Source of the DNA: Molanna angustata
Taxonomy: Eukaryota; Arthropoda; Insecta; Trichoptera; Molannidae
DNA length: 64,000 nt
Assembly: GCA_963576475.1 (NCBI GenBank)
Contig: OY754973.1
Location: 8,392,052 to 8,456,051, forward strand
Direction of reading: 5' to 3'
The position numbers and the translations under genes were made by a program. Every line of letters begins with the position of its first letter. Position 1 is the first letter of the stretch. This document shows positions 22,175 through 34,084 of this stretch, one piece after another. A model generated the notes under the pieces. That model made no database searches and had not been told where the DNA came from. It saw only the letters and a program-made list of their open reading frames with translations.

Positions 22175-22481
22175 TACCTTTAATTTTTTTAAGCTGTCCA
22201 CTCCTCAAAGCTTAAGAAAATCTTTGTCTCTTTTATTTAAAATTTACGAATTCTTTTATGAAATATTTTTAGCGTAATTGGTAATCATCAACCTAATTGT
22301 ATTAGAAGAAGTTTTGTATACAATTGGTATTGAGAGGGTATAGTATCGTGCCGCAACGAATAGCAAGTCGTTCGTTTCAATGTTGTTACTACTCGCCACC
22401 GAGTGGTAGCTTATCAATACCTAGGAAACGTGGACTTTTCTGCCATTATTTTAAAAATTAATTACTTGCGGATTCGCAGTG

Positions 22482-22566
22482 CTGTGCCAGCTCTGGGTGC
22501 AGGATCCAACAGAATTGCTGGATGTCCCTGGATTACTAACCTAGCAATCTAACCGCTCTGCCACCA
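22482..22566 (-). repeat. tRNA-derived SINE head or tRNA pseudogene
   Basis: The minus strand reads TGGTGGCAGAGCGGTTAGAT (A-box-like, about 22569-22550), then GTTGGATCC (weak B box, about 22512-22504). Order and spacing fit a tRNA-like promoter. It is not a clean tRNA cloverleaf by eye. Confidence 0.45.
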
Positions 22567-22738
22567 ACCATCTGATTTTACTTTTTAACTTCACATTGCT
22601 CAGGTTGCTTGATATAGATTGCTTTAAACTCGTGTGCATAAATTGGAAAAATAAATAAATGGATAAAACTTGTTTTTAGAAAATAAATAAAACGGTATAG
22701 GTATATCAAAAATCAATATAAATTACATCGATAAGGGA

Positions 22739-22915
22739 ACTCAAGAAGGCATAATTGGTGAACGTTGCGCAAGCGCATAAAGTGATCACGTAAACCAGCC
22801 GATGACGGGTTGTAAGCCCTGTAGGTGCCTCGAGTTTCTGGTTCTTCTACAATATCCCATCTTCGTCTCTATTGAGATGTTGAAAAAATGTTTGTCAATA
22901 AAAATATATCAAAAA
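22739..22915 (-). repeat. Repeat X copy 3
   Basis: Reverse orientation: GAACGTTGCGCAAGCGCATA, CACGTAAACCAGCCGATGAC, GTAGGTGCCTCGAGTTTCTG, then TTCTTCTACAATATCCCATC and TCTCTATTGAGATGTTG. One arm only. Confidence 0.75.
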
Positions 22916-22984
22916 TGTTTGACCAAGCCTTGCTCTACTAATTTATTTTATAAATTTTGTTTTATTGAATAAGAATGGATACAT

Positions 22985-24115
22985 ATCTTTTAATAATAAC
23001 ACATTAGACCTAATTATCAAATACATGGACCAAATGATCGAACATATGGACCAAATTATCGTATACATAGACCAAATTATCAAATGCATTCACTAAATTA
23101 TCAAATACATTGACCAAATTATCAAATGCATTCACTAAATTATCGAATACATGATCCAAATTATCAAATGCATTCACTAAATTATCGAATACATGGACCA
23201 AATTATCAAATGCATTCACTAAATTATCGAATACTTACTTACTTACTCAGCCTCTTCTTGAGTCCAGTATTGGACAAAGGCCTCCCGCTTGGACTTCCAC
23301 TGGTCTCTATCTTGTGCCATTCTTCGCCATTCAGGACCTGCCACTTTTTTGATGTCATCGGACCATCTGGTCTGGGGCCTTCCCACGCTTCTGCTTCCCG
23401 TTCTTGGCCTCCAGTCCATCACAATTTTTGTCCATCGTCCATCTGACATCCGAGATACATGACCCGCCCAACTCCACTTTAACTCCGCTATTCTTTTGGC
23501 CACATCCGCTACTCCTGTGTTCTTCCTATTCCATTAATTTGTTTTGTGGTCCCTTAGCGAGATATTCAACATTCTTCTTTCCATCGCTCTTTGTGTCACT
23601 CTTAGCTTTTCCATATTTTTCTTAGTAAACGCGGATGTTTCAAAGCCATAAGTGAGCACACGGAGTACACAAGCGTCAATTTTTTTTTCTTTAAGTGGAT
23701 TGGGATATTTGTAGATTTAAGAACATTTGATAATTTGCTGAACGCTGCCCACCCTAGACCTCTTCTTCTTTCTATTTCAGCTTCTAAATTATATCTTCCC
23801 AGTTTCACGGTGTGACCTAGGTAGACATATGATTCTACTCTGCCAATATCTTGACCATCAATTTTTATGGGTTCTGAACCTATAGAGGACATAATTTTTG
23901 TCTTATTAATGTTCATTTTTAGTCCCACTCTAATGCATTGATTCTTGAGGTCTGTTAACATTAATTTAATTTCTTGCTCTGTATTGGCAAATAGGACAAT
24001 GTCATCAGCGAATCTAAGGTTGTTCAGTTTTTCTCCGTTTATGTTATAATTATCGAATACATGGATCAAATTATCAAATGCATTCACTAAATTATCGAAT
24101 ACACGCACCAAATTT
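22985..24115. repeat. 21-bp minisatellite, split by an LTE-type insertion (RTE LINE)
   Basis: Units of 21 bp (AAATTATCGAATACATGGACC / AAATTATCAAATGCATTCACT alternating) run from about 23015 to 23234 and resume at 24049-24112. The minus-strand frame reads FDNLVNA/FDNLVHV repeats, a by-product of a unit divisible by three. An RTE-type LINE interrupts the array. Confidence 0.8.
23235..24048 (-). pseudogene. 5'-truncated RTE-type LINE inserted in the minisatellite
   Basis: The minus strand encodes LRFADDIVLFAN (RT catalytic FADD), then SYVYLGHTVKL, the EIERRRGLGWAAFSKL and LKKKKLTLVYSVCS region, and finally WAGHVSRMSDGRWTK.....GRPQTRWSDDI, the usual C-terminal end of RTE/craniofacial-development-2-like elements. 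Frames change near 23600, so it is dead. The 3' end has a short GTAA repeat tail (plus 23235-23247). ATTATCGAATAC at 23223-23234 and 24049-24060 looks like the target duplication, although the array itself repeats this word. Confidence 0.85.
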
Positions 24116-24119
24116 CGTT

Positions 24120-24995
24120 ATGCTGATTTTTTCTAGAATATTTTATTAATTTATAACTTTCTACTTATTTATGTAATTTGTACACTGGCTGGCTTATTGC
24201 CAAACGGCAATTTCTTCCCACCAACCAGAGCTAATGTTAAATTTATATTACAGTGTGTACTATGGTAATAAGGTCAAAAGTACAAAAAAAAAATTGAATA
24301 TAAGAACAGTTCATAGGAATACAAAAAGGTCAGGAGAAGAGGAGATGAAGAAGAAATCAGATATTATCAAATAGACATTTTTGCTTAGCCTTTTTACTCC
24401 TCACTAACCCAAGGGGATATAGTGGGGAGTTGTGAATATTTTTATTGCAGATTATCAAGTAGTATCATGCTGAGATTTTATTCTGAAAGTTTCATCACAA
24501 TGTGTGTTCGTGCTGTGTACTATGTGCTGTATGTTATGTATGGCGTGTTAATTCTACATCATCGATTAGGAACTAAAGTACTCATTCGATTCTTTTCAAA
24601 TTTTGCTAATTTGTATATCTAATACTCTCTTAGACCTCATTAGATTTTGGTGGATGAATGAATAGTGCTTTTCAATATTGTTAACTGTCAAATATTTCAA
24701 AGTGACCCCAAGCTTAGGAAACTCGAAATTTGTTATTTTTATTTTCAAATTAGTAAAAAGGCACATCACTTTCATAAAACGGCATTGAAGAATTATCAAG
24801 TTTTCATAATAAAATATTCAAATCAAAAATCATTTCATGAAAATGCTGAATATTATCCATACAAAATATAAATACTTTGTGTGAGTTGGCCACTACCCAC
24901 TTGATTTTTAATATGTTTGTAAGATAGACGGAATAATATCAGACTATTGCATGATATTGCTGAATTTACTTCAAAGCAAGGAGCTGAAAAATTCA
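24120..24995. other. Intergenic; SINE tail fragment, otherwise nothing
   Basis: 24178-24232 (GTACACTGGCTGGCTTATTG, then CGGCAATTTCTTCCCACCAA) matches the tail region of the SINE at 45567-45773. The rest shows no supportable feature. Confidence 0.45.
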
Positions 24996-24999
24996 TTCA

Positions 25000-25160
25000 A
25001 TTTATTGACAAACATTTTTTCAACTTCTCAATAGAGACAAAGTTGGGATATTGTAGAAGAACCAGGAACTTGAGACACCTACAGGGCTTACAACCTGCCA
25101 TCGGCTGGTTTACGTGATCACTTTATGCGCTTGCGCAACGTTCACCAATTATGCAATTAT
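25000..25160 (+). repeat. Repeat X copy 4, just upstream of ATIC
   Basis: TTGACAAACATTTTTTCAAC, TCAATAGAGACAAAGTTGGG, AGAAGAACCAGGAACTTGAG and GCTGGTTTACGTGATCACTT through GCGCAACGTTCACCAATTAT. It ends about 270 bp before the ATIC start codon and so lies in the likely promoter region or 5' leader. Confidence 0.75.
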
Positions 25161-25428
25161 GTATATGCAATTAAAATGAATATTCGATTTTCATTCAATT
25201 TATTTTATGATAATGGTTGTATGCACTATTTCTGTTTGTTGTTTTTGTTTTCTACTTATTATGGATAAAGTATATCTATCACCTTTTGACCTTGCCCTCT
25301 GTTGAAGGAGAACAATTTAACCTTATGATAAAAATGTACATATATTCTAAGATTAATTGCAAATTTATAATTTTAGATCCCTGATTCGTGTTTTTGTTCT
25401 TAATCGAGTAACACATTTACTCACAAAT

Positions 25429-28400
25429 ATGGCAACCCTTGGTAAGTTTGCAAAGATTAAATTTCAAAGTATATTTTTAATGTTTTTGATATAGTATTAC
25501 ATTGGTTCAATTTATAAATACAGATTTTATAATAGAAATTGCTCTTATCGAAAAAATATTGATAAGCATCATATAGTTTTCTCTCATACACTTTTTAATA
25601 ATATGTGTTTACTGGAAATATAATGATTATTCAATTTAAATTTATAATTATAAAATTGATAACTTAAGAATGTGTCATTTCAATTATGTCACAAAGTCAT
25701 TTCAAATGTTAAATAATAATTGGATACCTGTTTACAAATTCTATATTCCTCTTTCTTATTAAGTGTAAGCATTTTAGAATATCATTTGATTTAGTTTAGA
25801 AGTTTATATTCTGTCTATTCATTGTGTTTTAAATTGCCTTACTTGGAATTAGCGGGAGTTTCATAGATTTTAATATATCTTTAAAGATATGTGTTGTAAG
25901 CACTTTGCATCATATGCTAGCGGGGATTATATTACTAAATGCTAATTTATTTTAAGTTAAGTCTAGAGCCGTAAGAATTACGCGGGAAATATTTTTTAAT
26001 ACATTCTTTATAAATTGATTATATAATGCCAGCGCAGTAGTCAAATGTATCACTACTGTACACTATTTCTAGTGATCAGATACTGATATTATAGCTCACT
26101 TGAAATAGTGAAATAAATATATAATATTAAATATTTACAGTAAATTAATAAGTATGAGGAAATTAATCTATTAATCAAAAAAGTACTTCACTAAAAATGT
26201 TAAATTAATCAAAATTGTTATTTTAGCTTTGTTGAGTGTCTCAGACAAAACTGGATTGATTCCACTGGCCAAAAATCTAGTAGAATGTGGACTGAAGTTA
26301 GTGGCAAGTGGCGGTACAACTACTGCCATTCGGGATGCCGGCATGGAAGTAATGGATGTATCGGATATTACCGGTGCACCTGAAATGCTCGGAGGGAGAG
26401 TTAAAACACTTCATCCTGCAGTTCATGCCGGAATACTCTCAAGGTAATCCATAGTTAGTTAGTTTACGTGTCTGGCTGGTTTAAACCCTGCCACTCCAAT
26501 ATGTGGCGACTACCATCGCCTTGTCATTTGAGATAATCCATAATTATCCTTTTAATCCATCCTCAGTGTTTAATAAATTGTATTTGAGTTCAAAAAGATA
26601 AAGCGAAGAAGGGAAAAAACTTCAGATTTGGACTTTGTTACAAAACTCATTTCAATTATATGGGTTACAAAACTCATTTCAATTATATGGGTTACAAAAC
26701 TCATTTCAATTATATGGGTTACAAAACTCATTTCAATTATATGGGTTACAAAACTCATTTCAATTATATGGGTTACAAAACTCATTTCAATTGGGTTCAT
26801 CACATAAAGGTTCACACACATACACACACACCCTCACACACATCCTCACATACCCACACACACACTCCCCACTCACATGTCACATATCTGACTTTTACTG
26901 TTTTGTCTTTTTTCTCCTACACTACATAAATATATGAAATGGTAATAATGTATACATGTAAGTGATGCTGGGCATGATTATTTTTTATTTGATTTTGTAT
27001 CACCTGTGTATTTTGTCCAGTTATTGTTAAAAATAAAATAAAAATATGTCTTCATGTCCCTTTGAAAATTTATTTTCTTTTACATCTCCAGCCTCAAAAT
27101 CATATTTGAGCAGTATTGAAAACTAAAAAATATACACTTTATATATTATATATATGGATGGAATTTTTGAATGGTGAAATCATCAAAACTAATCAGTTTT
27201 AAAATGGTTTTTTGGTTCTGTTTACTCTTGAAACTTCGCTTGATATGAAACTGTTATTTACAAAAATAGTATATGTGGTTTTTAACCATGTATATTTATT
27301 ATTTAAATATAAAAAAAAATTCTTGATAACTAAGCGTTTTCAATATTATGTTTCAGGTTGATTCCGTCTGATATGGAAGACATGAAAAAACAAAAATTTT
27401 CATTGATAAGTGTGGTGGTCTGCAATCTGTATCCATTTGTCAATACAGTCTCTAAACCAAACGTCACAATCGATGATGCCGTAGAAAACATTGATATCGG
27501 TGGAGTGACTTTATTGAGAGCTGCAGCCAAAAATCATGAACGTGTCACAGTTTTGTGTGATCCAAGAGACTATGAAAGAGTTGTAGAGGAAATGAAATCT
27601 TCTGTGGCAAAACAAACAAATAAAAGCACTAGGTATTTTTATTTATTTTACAAGTATGTAAATGACACACAGATCTTCAAAAATGTCACCAAAGATTTAA
27701 AATATGTCCACACATGGTGTACAATGGTTTTTAAAATGTCGACATAGCAGAGAAATACGCATTTCTTTATCGAAGTCAGTACGAAAATTTGCTCTCTAAT
27801 ATGCTAGGGACATCCTTGTGTTAAATAGGAGTTGAATTTTATGGGCCGGTATTAGTCTCAGTTTAAGAGCTAAACTCAAGTTTTACAAAAATATAGCGTA
27901 TTACAGTGTCCGTTTAGGCCTAATCTTCCCTCAAATACGTCACTAAAACGACAAATATTTAACTCAACGTTTCTGGCGGAATAAGTACTTAACGGTGAGT
28001 CAACTGTCATTTGCTAGGCAACGCGTGTAGTTTCAGTTTCTATCACTAGAGGCGTTAGGCAACAAGTGTAGTTTCAGTGTTCTATCACTAGAGGCGTTGT
28101 ATAGACGGTGGCGCCACACAACAAAACAAACTGACAGCCATATTGAAACGAACATGGGCATTTAAAAGCATTATTTTGGCGTATTATTTGAGGTTATTTA
28201 ATTTTTGACTGATAATAACCACAGAAAAAGTAAAATATGTCTATAATTGAAGATTTAGTAACTGACATGTCATATTGCACTGTAATACGGAAATGGATTC
28301 AATCTCCCCTTAACATTAAACTTGAGTTTAACAAACTCAATGAGTTGAGGGCCGACTGTAATACCGGGCCTATGAAATTCTTTTAAATAAGGGTAAATTT

Positions 28401-31400
28401 TGAAAGATGTTTACAATTAAAATATTTATCCAGAAAATTCTTATGAATTTTTAAATTTTTCTGTTTTATATTGTTTGGATTTGGTTATTGAATATCTTAT
28501 AATAAGCAAATTGCATAATATTAATAACTATTAATACACAGTGTTTTATTTTTATTTAGGTCATAGAACTCTCTAGTGTACTAGTCCCTATTACACTAGA
28601 GAGTTCCATGTTATTTATTCATTTTGTTTAATTTTTATATTGCTTTTTATTGTGGGTTGTTTGTTTATATACATATATAATATTTTTTACAAGGCTTTAT
28701 TTATATGTTTTATTTTAGACAAGAACTAGCACTGAAAGCATTCACTCACACTTCAGAATATGACCTGGCTATATCGGATTATTTTAGAAAACAATATTCG
28801 GCTGGCAAATCTCAGTTAACATTAAGATATGGTAAAGTTTTACGTTCCAAAATAAATAGTTCCAACTAATATTACACAAACCCAAAGAAAACTAAACCAA
28901 TATAAAATTAAATCTATTTTAGGTATGAATCCACATCAAACACCTGCGCAAGTATTTACTACAGGTGCTCAGCTTCCGTTATTTCCCTTGAACGGTTCTC
29001 CTGGATTCATTAATTTGTGCGATGCCCTCAACGCTTGGCAGTTGGTTAAGGAATTGAAGAAGGCTTTGGGGTTGCCCGCTGCTACCAGCTTCAAGCATGT
29101 CTCGCCAGCGGGAGCTGCTGTTGGTTTTCCTCTTGATGATGTTCAAGTAAGAAATATATGTATTATTTGTAAACCTTTTGAACCCTATCGGCTGGTTTGA
29201 TGGCTTAGTTTATTAATATACCAGATTCTCTTATAAAGGAAAAACAAGTAAATAAAATATACTAAAAATAAAAATAATGGTGGAAAGGGGTTTTTTTTGT
29301 ATAAAAATCACAGGTTATGAAACGAAATAAAATCAATATTACACTTTATTTTATTAAAAAAATAACATAAACCCTACTTATAAAAACAAATTGTAAAAAA
29401 TATTATTTATACAACACATCTCTCTAAAATAAACCAATATTATAACAGATTACTGTTACGCATTACTAAATTATTGATTGTTAAATAAAATGTGTTCTTA
29501 TGAAACCTAGTATGAAAAAACCTTCTAAAAAGGGAGCTAATAAGTTTTAAAATAATCCTGGATCACCCCACTTATGAACACCCAAATACATATACTAACC
29601 AAATTTTGATTGATGGAGTGTGAACTTTTTAAATGTCTTGTATTTGTTTTGATTATACTGGAAAGCCATTGAAATGTTTGATTCCCGAAAAATGTGGTTA
29701 ATTATAAGAAAAGATTTCAGAATATATTTACCTACGTATATGTTTTTTAAATTTAAGGACTAATTAAATAATTATATCATAAAAATTTCATTATTTCAGG
29801 CATCGCTCTGTATGGTATCTGATTTGCGAGAAGTGCTGACACCCATAGCAACAGCATATGCCAGGGCTAGAGGTGCAGACAGAATGAGCTCATTTGGTGA
29901 TTTCGTAGCACTCTCGGACGAGTGTGACGAAATCACCGCCAAGATTTTGTCCAGAGAAGTATCAGACGGTGTGATTGCTCCCGGATACACTGCACAAGCG
30001 CTTGCCATACTGAAGAAGAAGAAGGGTGGAAAGTATTGTGTTTTGCAGGTATATGATACATAAATTCTCGTAATTTTCAAATAAATTTTAATCAAAAACC
30101 TGGTTATACAAGAAACTGTTTAAAAATATACCAAATTGTTTCAAAATATATGGTTGTGTTGAAAATTAGTTACATGTCGGTATGGGTATTTTTTTTTGCT
30201 GGTGGCAGTTCTTAAGGAAAACACAGTTCTTAATGAATGTCATAATGTCTCCGATGTCGGCCGACGCTATGTCAATCAGATTATCATAGAAGAAACTTCC
30301 CAACGAGCTTCTCCTAATTCTAGGGAGAGCATGGCAGTGACAGAGGAAGTGGACCACCGTTTCTTCCTTGTCCTGGCATGCTTTGCAGTAATCGTATGCC
30401 TCCAGCCCTAGCCATCTGGCATGCTTTCCTATGAGCCGGTGTCCGGTTAATACTGATATGACTTTGGCGAGTGAGTCTCTTCTAAACAAGAGTATTTCTC
30501 TGGTTCTTCTGAGATCATATTTTGGCCATGTTTGTTTGGCAATGGAGCATGTGTTTTCCTCAGACCACCTCTTGTTAGCACAAGCAGTCGTTTTCTCGCT
30601 GACTCTGAGATTACATGTTGCCATTGGGACTCCAGGTCTGTGTTTAATATTATCTAGAGATCACAGGGTACCCGCTCTGGCAAGTTCGTCTGCCCTTCCC
30701 TGCTATATTACTGTGACCAGGCACCCACATGATATGTAGATGGGTATATTACATTTTTCAGTATTTGACTGTCAATACAAAATAATCAGACTATTTTTAG
30801 CACTTTCGCCCGTATTCACAAATATTAGGATGTCTCAGGCCTCATAAAATGGAGTTTTTCGCCCGTATTCACAAATATTAGGATGTCTCAGGCCTCATAA
30901 AATGGAGTAAAAGTTCCTGACTGATTATTTGAGAAAACAAAGTAGTTTTATTTTTCTAAATTTTATTACTGTAATCAACTCACCTACTCAATCAGTAATT
31001 AATGATTCAGTCTTTTACATATTGACATTATGCAATTAATTTTTTGTCTAAATCTGTTTAAGGTGGATAAGGATTATGAACCAACGCTTATGGAACGTAA
31101 GACACTGTTTGGTCTCACATTGGAACAAAAAAGAAATGATGCTGTCATTGATTCATCCCTCTTCACTAATATAGTTACTAAGAATAAAAGTCTATCAGAG
31201 AGTGCTGTAAGAGACCTTATTGTTGCTACTATAGCACTCAAGTACACTCAGAGCAATTCAGTCTGTTATGCCAGAGATGGTCAGGTAATCATATTATCTT
31301 TTAATAATAACATTGAGACAAGAAAATAAAACAAGAGGATGTTCATAGACAAAAACACACTGGAACACTAAGGAAAAAAAATACTAAATATGTATTAAAA

Positions 31401-33923
31401 TACTATAATTACTAAATGGTGACATTTCATATTTGTAGTGAAAATAGATACAGGAAAGAATACAAGAATTAAGATGTCATGTGGTCTATAAAAATATGTA
31501 ACTTCACACGCTTTTACAAGTAAAGTGCTACGTAAAAGATTATGTGAGGATTGATTAACAAATTTTACTTTAGGTAGTTAATTGGTAAATAAGAAAATAA
31601 TATCATAATTTACTTACATATTGCCTTATTTTTATATTAAATGTGGTTTATACAAAGTAATTTTATTGTTATTAATTCACGATGGAGCAATAATTTCGCA
31701 TTTGATAAAGTATTTTTATATTGTTTTATTAAACTTTCTTCATTTCCTAATCTTTATTTTGATTGATGTACATACATTTTTTCATTCTCTAAACTTAGTT
31801 TGATCTGAATTCCTTCGTTCCGTAAACTTTATTTTGCTTGATCTGAATTTATTATGTTGTTTGTAAAAAGAATTATCTATCTCAATAGGATCATGCTCAG
31901 CTATGTTGCAGGAGGACAAGCCCCCAACAGCTGATTTTCAGCATGATCCCGGCAGCTATCTTTGATATTTTTTTTAATAAATAATTTTGAATGGTTAAGT
32001 TTTTTAATTTGCAAGATTTTTTTTAATAGGTGATTGGTATTGGTGCTGGCCAACAGTCCCGCATCCACTGCACTAGGCTGGCAGGTTTGAAAGCGGAGAA
32101 TTGGTGGCTTCGTCAGCATCCATACGTTCAGGGTATGAAGTTCAAAGCTGGAGTCATGAGAGCTAATATTTCCAATGCGATTGATAACTATGTCAGTGGT
32201 ACTGTCGGTTAGTAAATATTTTTATTGTATTTCATAGTACTTATTTGAGACTCACTTTCATTAGAATACATGTCAAGTAATATTTATTTGTGTTTTTTTT
32301 TTTATTTAAGCCAATGTTGGGTAATGTTTAATTAGGATGGTAATTTTACACTGGCAAGGCCGTAGAACATATTCATTCAACAAATTGAAATACAGAATAT
32401 ACACCATAGCAGTCCAAGTCTGGTCAGGCGGCGGATAACTTCATTGAACTCCATATGATAATTGTATCCATGATTTGGGTAAACATGGATGGTTTTGATT
32501 CCGCTGGCTGACCAGACTTGCCTGCCTGATGTAAAAAAAATTTTATGCACACTATTTTTATTGATTATATAGAATGCAGAATTTTCTAGTGATTGTTTAT
32601 GAAAAATTGTTGAACCCTTCATACCTTTTGATTACCTACCCATATCATGAATATAATTATATCCATGATATGGGTTATTATGAAGCTTTTAATTTCACCT
32701 TTTGACCAGACTTACCCTCCAGATGGATTGTTTCTACCTCTATAGATTGTCGACTGTTATCTATTTTCCTTTCCATGAATTGTTGATAAATGAGAAGACT
32801 TCTTACTCGAATCCCATTCTTTGTAAGGTACAGGTTTTAATTTTAATATTTCAGGTGCTGATATGCCACAGAGTGAATGGGAGGCTATGTACGAGGTTCC
32901 TCCGCCAATGTTGACAGAAGCCGACAAAAAAGAATGGTTAGCAAAGTTGGACAGAGTCGCTTTGGCGTCTGATGCTTTCTTTCCGTTCCGAGATAACATC
33001 GATAGAGCGGTCCAAGTAAGTTCAAAAGTTTGCTATTACAAATAGGAAATCTATCTAACAGATACTAATGTCATCTCAATAGATGACATTAGTATCTGTT
33101 TTCCTTTTAAGTAGAAATTAATATTTCTTCTTTTACCATTGTATGTATTAAATAATATATAATTGACATAAGATAAGTCAAAATGTGGTCTTTCTCTTTG
33201 AAGTTTTAAATAAACGACACTTGGAAGACTGTGGAATAACGTAGGTGATGATCAAATATTTTTTTAAAACATTAAAAAATGACATTGATAAGGGAACTCA
33301 AAAAGAAGGCATAATTGGTGAACGTTGTGCAAGTGCACAAAGTGATTATGTAAACCAGCCGGAATTTTAAAGAAAAAACTAAAATAAATATATTTGTTTT
33401 ATAAATCTTGTTTGTTATTCTTTGTGCATACTTCCATTTTCTTAGTCTATTTATTTGTAGTTGGATTTCTTTGATATTGAATCTTCTTCTATCGTGTCAG
33501 CAACGCATTTAAATAATCTTCTGCCAGTGCCTAGCAACGTCAATAGCACAATCATTGCCCATCATAAAAACGTGCATGGTGCAGTTAACTGGACTTGAGG
33601 GGCAGCTGCACAGATGTGCGGTGGTCTGCTGCTCTCCACAGTCACATGTCGTTGGTATTCCCAGTTGCAGGAAGCCTATATTGAATAAAATAAGGCTTTA
33701 TAAATGTAGCTATATAATATTACTATTGGCTTCACATTGCTTTGATTGATTGAAAAATATTTCTTTATGGCAATAAATTAAAAACATGTGTATTTTTTTC
33801 CAGTATGGTGTCCAATATATTGGCAGTCCATCAGGATCTACAAATGATGAAGCTGTGATAAAAGCATGTGACGAACATAATATAACAATGGCACACACAA
33901 CACTAAGATTATTCCACCATTAA
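25429..33923 (+). CDS. ATIC: ATIC: bifunctional AICAR transformylase/IMP cyclohydrolase, 10 exons
   Basis: Exons are 25429-25441, 26227-26443, 27357-27632, 28719-28831, 28923-29146, 29800-30048, 31063-31284, 32030-32207, 32855-33015 and 33804-33923. They join in frame to 1773 nt (590 aa), and every intron is GT/AG. The N-terminal IMP cyclohydrolase (MGS-like) domain shows [38 protein letters not shown] and [16 protein letters not shown]. The C-terminal transformylase domain shows [25 protein letters not shown], the catalytic Lys264-His265 in [34 protein letters not shown] and [16 protein letters not shown], and ends [12 protein letters not shown]...TLRLFHH. The enzyme formylates AICAR using 10-formyl-tetrahydrofolate and closes the ring to IMP, in the cytosol, as a homodimer. 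Length and all key blocks agree with the family (human 592 aa), so the gene looks intact. The first exon is only 13 nt, so start MATL is inferred from frame and donor. Confidence 0.97.
26638..26800. repeat. 27-bp minisatellite in ATIC intron 2
   Basis: Six near-identical 27-bp units (TTACAAAACTCATTTCAATT + ATATGGG) start at 26638, 26665, 26692, 26719, 26746 and 26773; the last is truncated. A CA-rich microsatellite follows (26812-26875). The open frames over it on both strands come from the unit being nine codons. Confidence 0.9.
27840..28377. mobile_element. GGCCGGTATTA-type MITE in ATIC intron 3
   Basis: Ends GGGCCGGTATTAGTCTCAGT and GGCCGACTGTAATACCGGGC match the 6051-6255 copy. This copy has an extra interior of about 330 bp (27893-28225), including a duplicated word near 28017-28100 (GTGTAGTTTCAGT..TCTATCACTAGAGGCG twice). 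Non-coding. Confidence 0.68.
28565..28607. repeat. Inverted repeat in ATIC intron 3
   Basis: GAACTCTCTAGTGTA pairs with TACACTAGAGAGTTC across a short loop (15-bp perfect arms). It is 110 bp upstream of exon 4. No known function. Confidence 0.6.
30190..30739 (-). pseudogene. 5'-truncated LINE with RNase H end, in ATIC intron 6
   Basis: The minus strand encodes the end of a LINE ORF2: the RNase H motif [13 protein letters not shown] (about 30732-30690), a frameshift, then DELARAG, and after about 50 codons the C-terminal module [39 protein letters not shown] with a Cys/His zinc-binding pattern. The 3' end is a short poly-A (plus T run 30190-30198). ATGGGTAT at 30182-30189 and 30740-30747 is the likely target duplication. 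The open frame runs through the poly-A into flanking DNA, so almost no 3' untranslated sequence is present. Confidence 0.8.
30805..30908. repeat. Recent tandem duplication in ATIC intron 6
   Basis: A unit of about 51-52 bp (CGCCCGTATTCACAAATATT...CCTCATAAAATGGAGT) occurs twice in a row with essentially no differences. Confidence 0.8.
33057..33100. repeat. Perfect 20-bp hairpin in ATIC intron 9
   Basis: AACAGATACTAATGTCATCT, a 4-base loop CAAT, then its exact reverse complement. It begins 42 bp after the exon 9 donor site. It could form a strong stem in the pre-mRNA. Whether it affects splicing or is just a MITE relic is unknown. Confidence 0.75.
33288..33362 (-). repeat. Repeat X copy 5, partial
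   Basis: GATAAGGGAACTCAA...GGCATAATTGGTGAACG, then GTTGTGCAAGTGCACAAAGT and GTAAACCAGCCGG. It is truncated and more diverged than other copies. Its outer flank (GATAAGGGAACTCAA) is shared with copy 3 (22731). Confidence 0.65.
33490..33680 (-). pseudogene. LINE C-terminal zinc-finger fragment in ATIC intron 9
   Basis: Minus-strand translation shows [15 protein letters not shown] (CCHC-like) followed by [14 protein letters not shown] and VARHWQ, the pattern of the extreme C-terminus of RNase H-bearing LINE ORF2s. There is no full domain; it is a dead scrap. Confidence 0.5.
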
Positions 33924-34084
33924 TGGAGATTTTTGCAGCTGTCCTGTTCTTGCTACATATCTATAAATAATATACTTGACCAGTTTAAAAATCATTTTCA
34001 ACTGGTTAAGAATTGATCCTTTTGTAATGGAATAAATAATCTATATGCGAACAACATATTATGTCGAATATTTTTATTATTGCA

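Noticed and set aside
22482..22566. Functional tRNA gene
   Set aside because: The A and B boxes are imperfect and no clean cloverleaf could be drawn by eye; more likely SINE or pseudogene.
23010..23219. FDNLVNA-repeat protein
   Set aside because: Translation of a 21-bp minisatellite; no gene context.
32377..32622. 81-aa minus frame in ATIC intron 8
   Set aside because: It overlaps a small inverted-repeat region (GACCAGACTTGCC/GGTCAGGC words) and has no protein signature.
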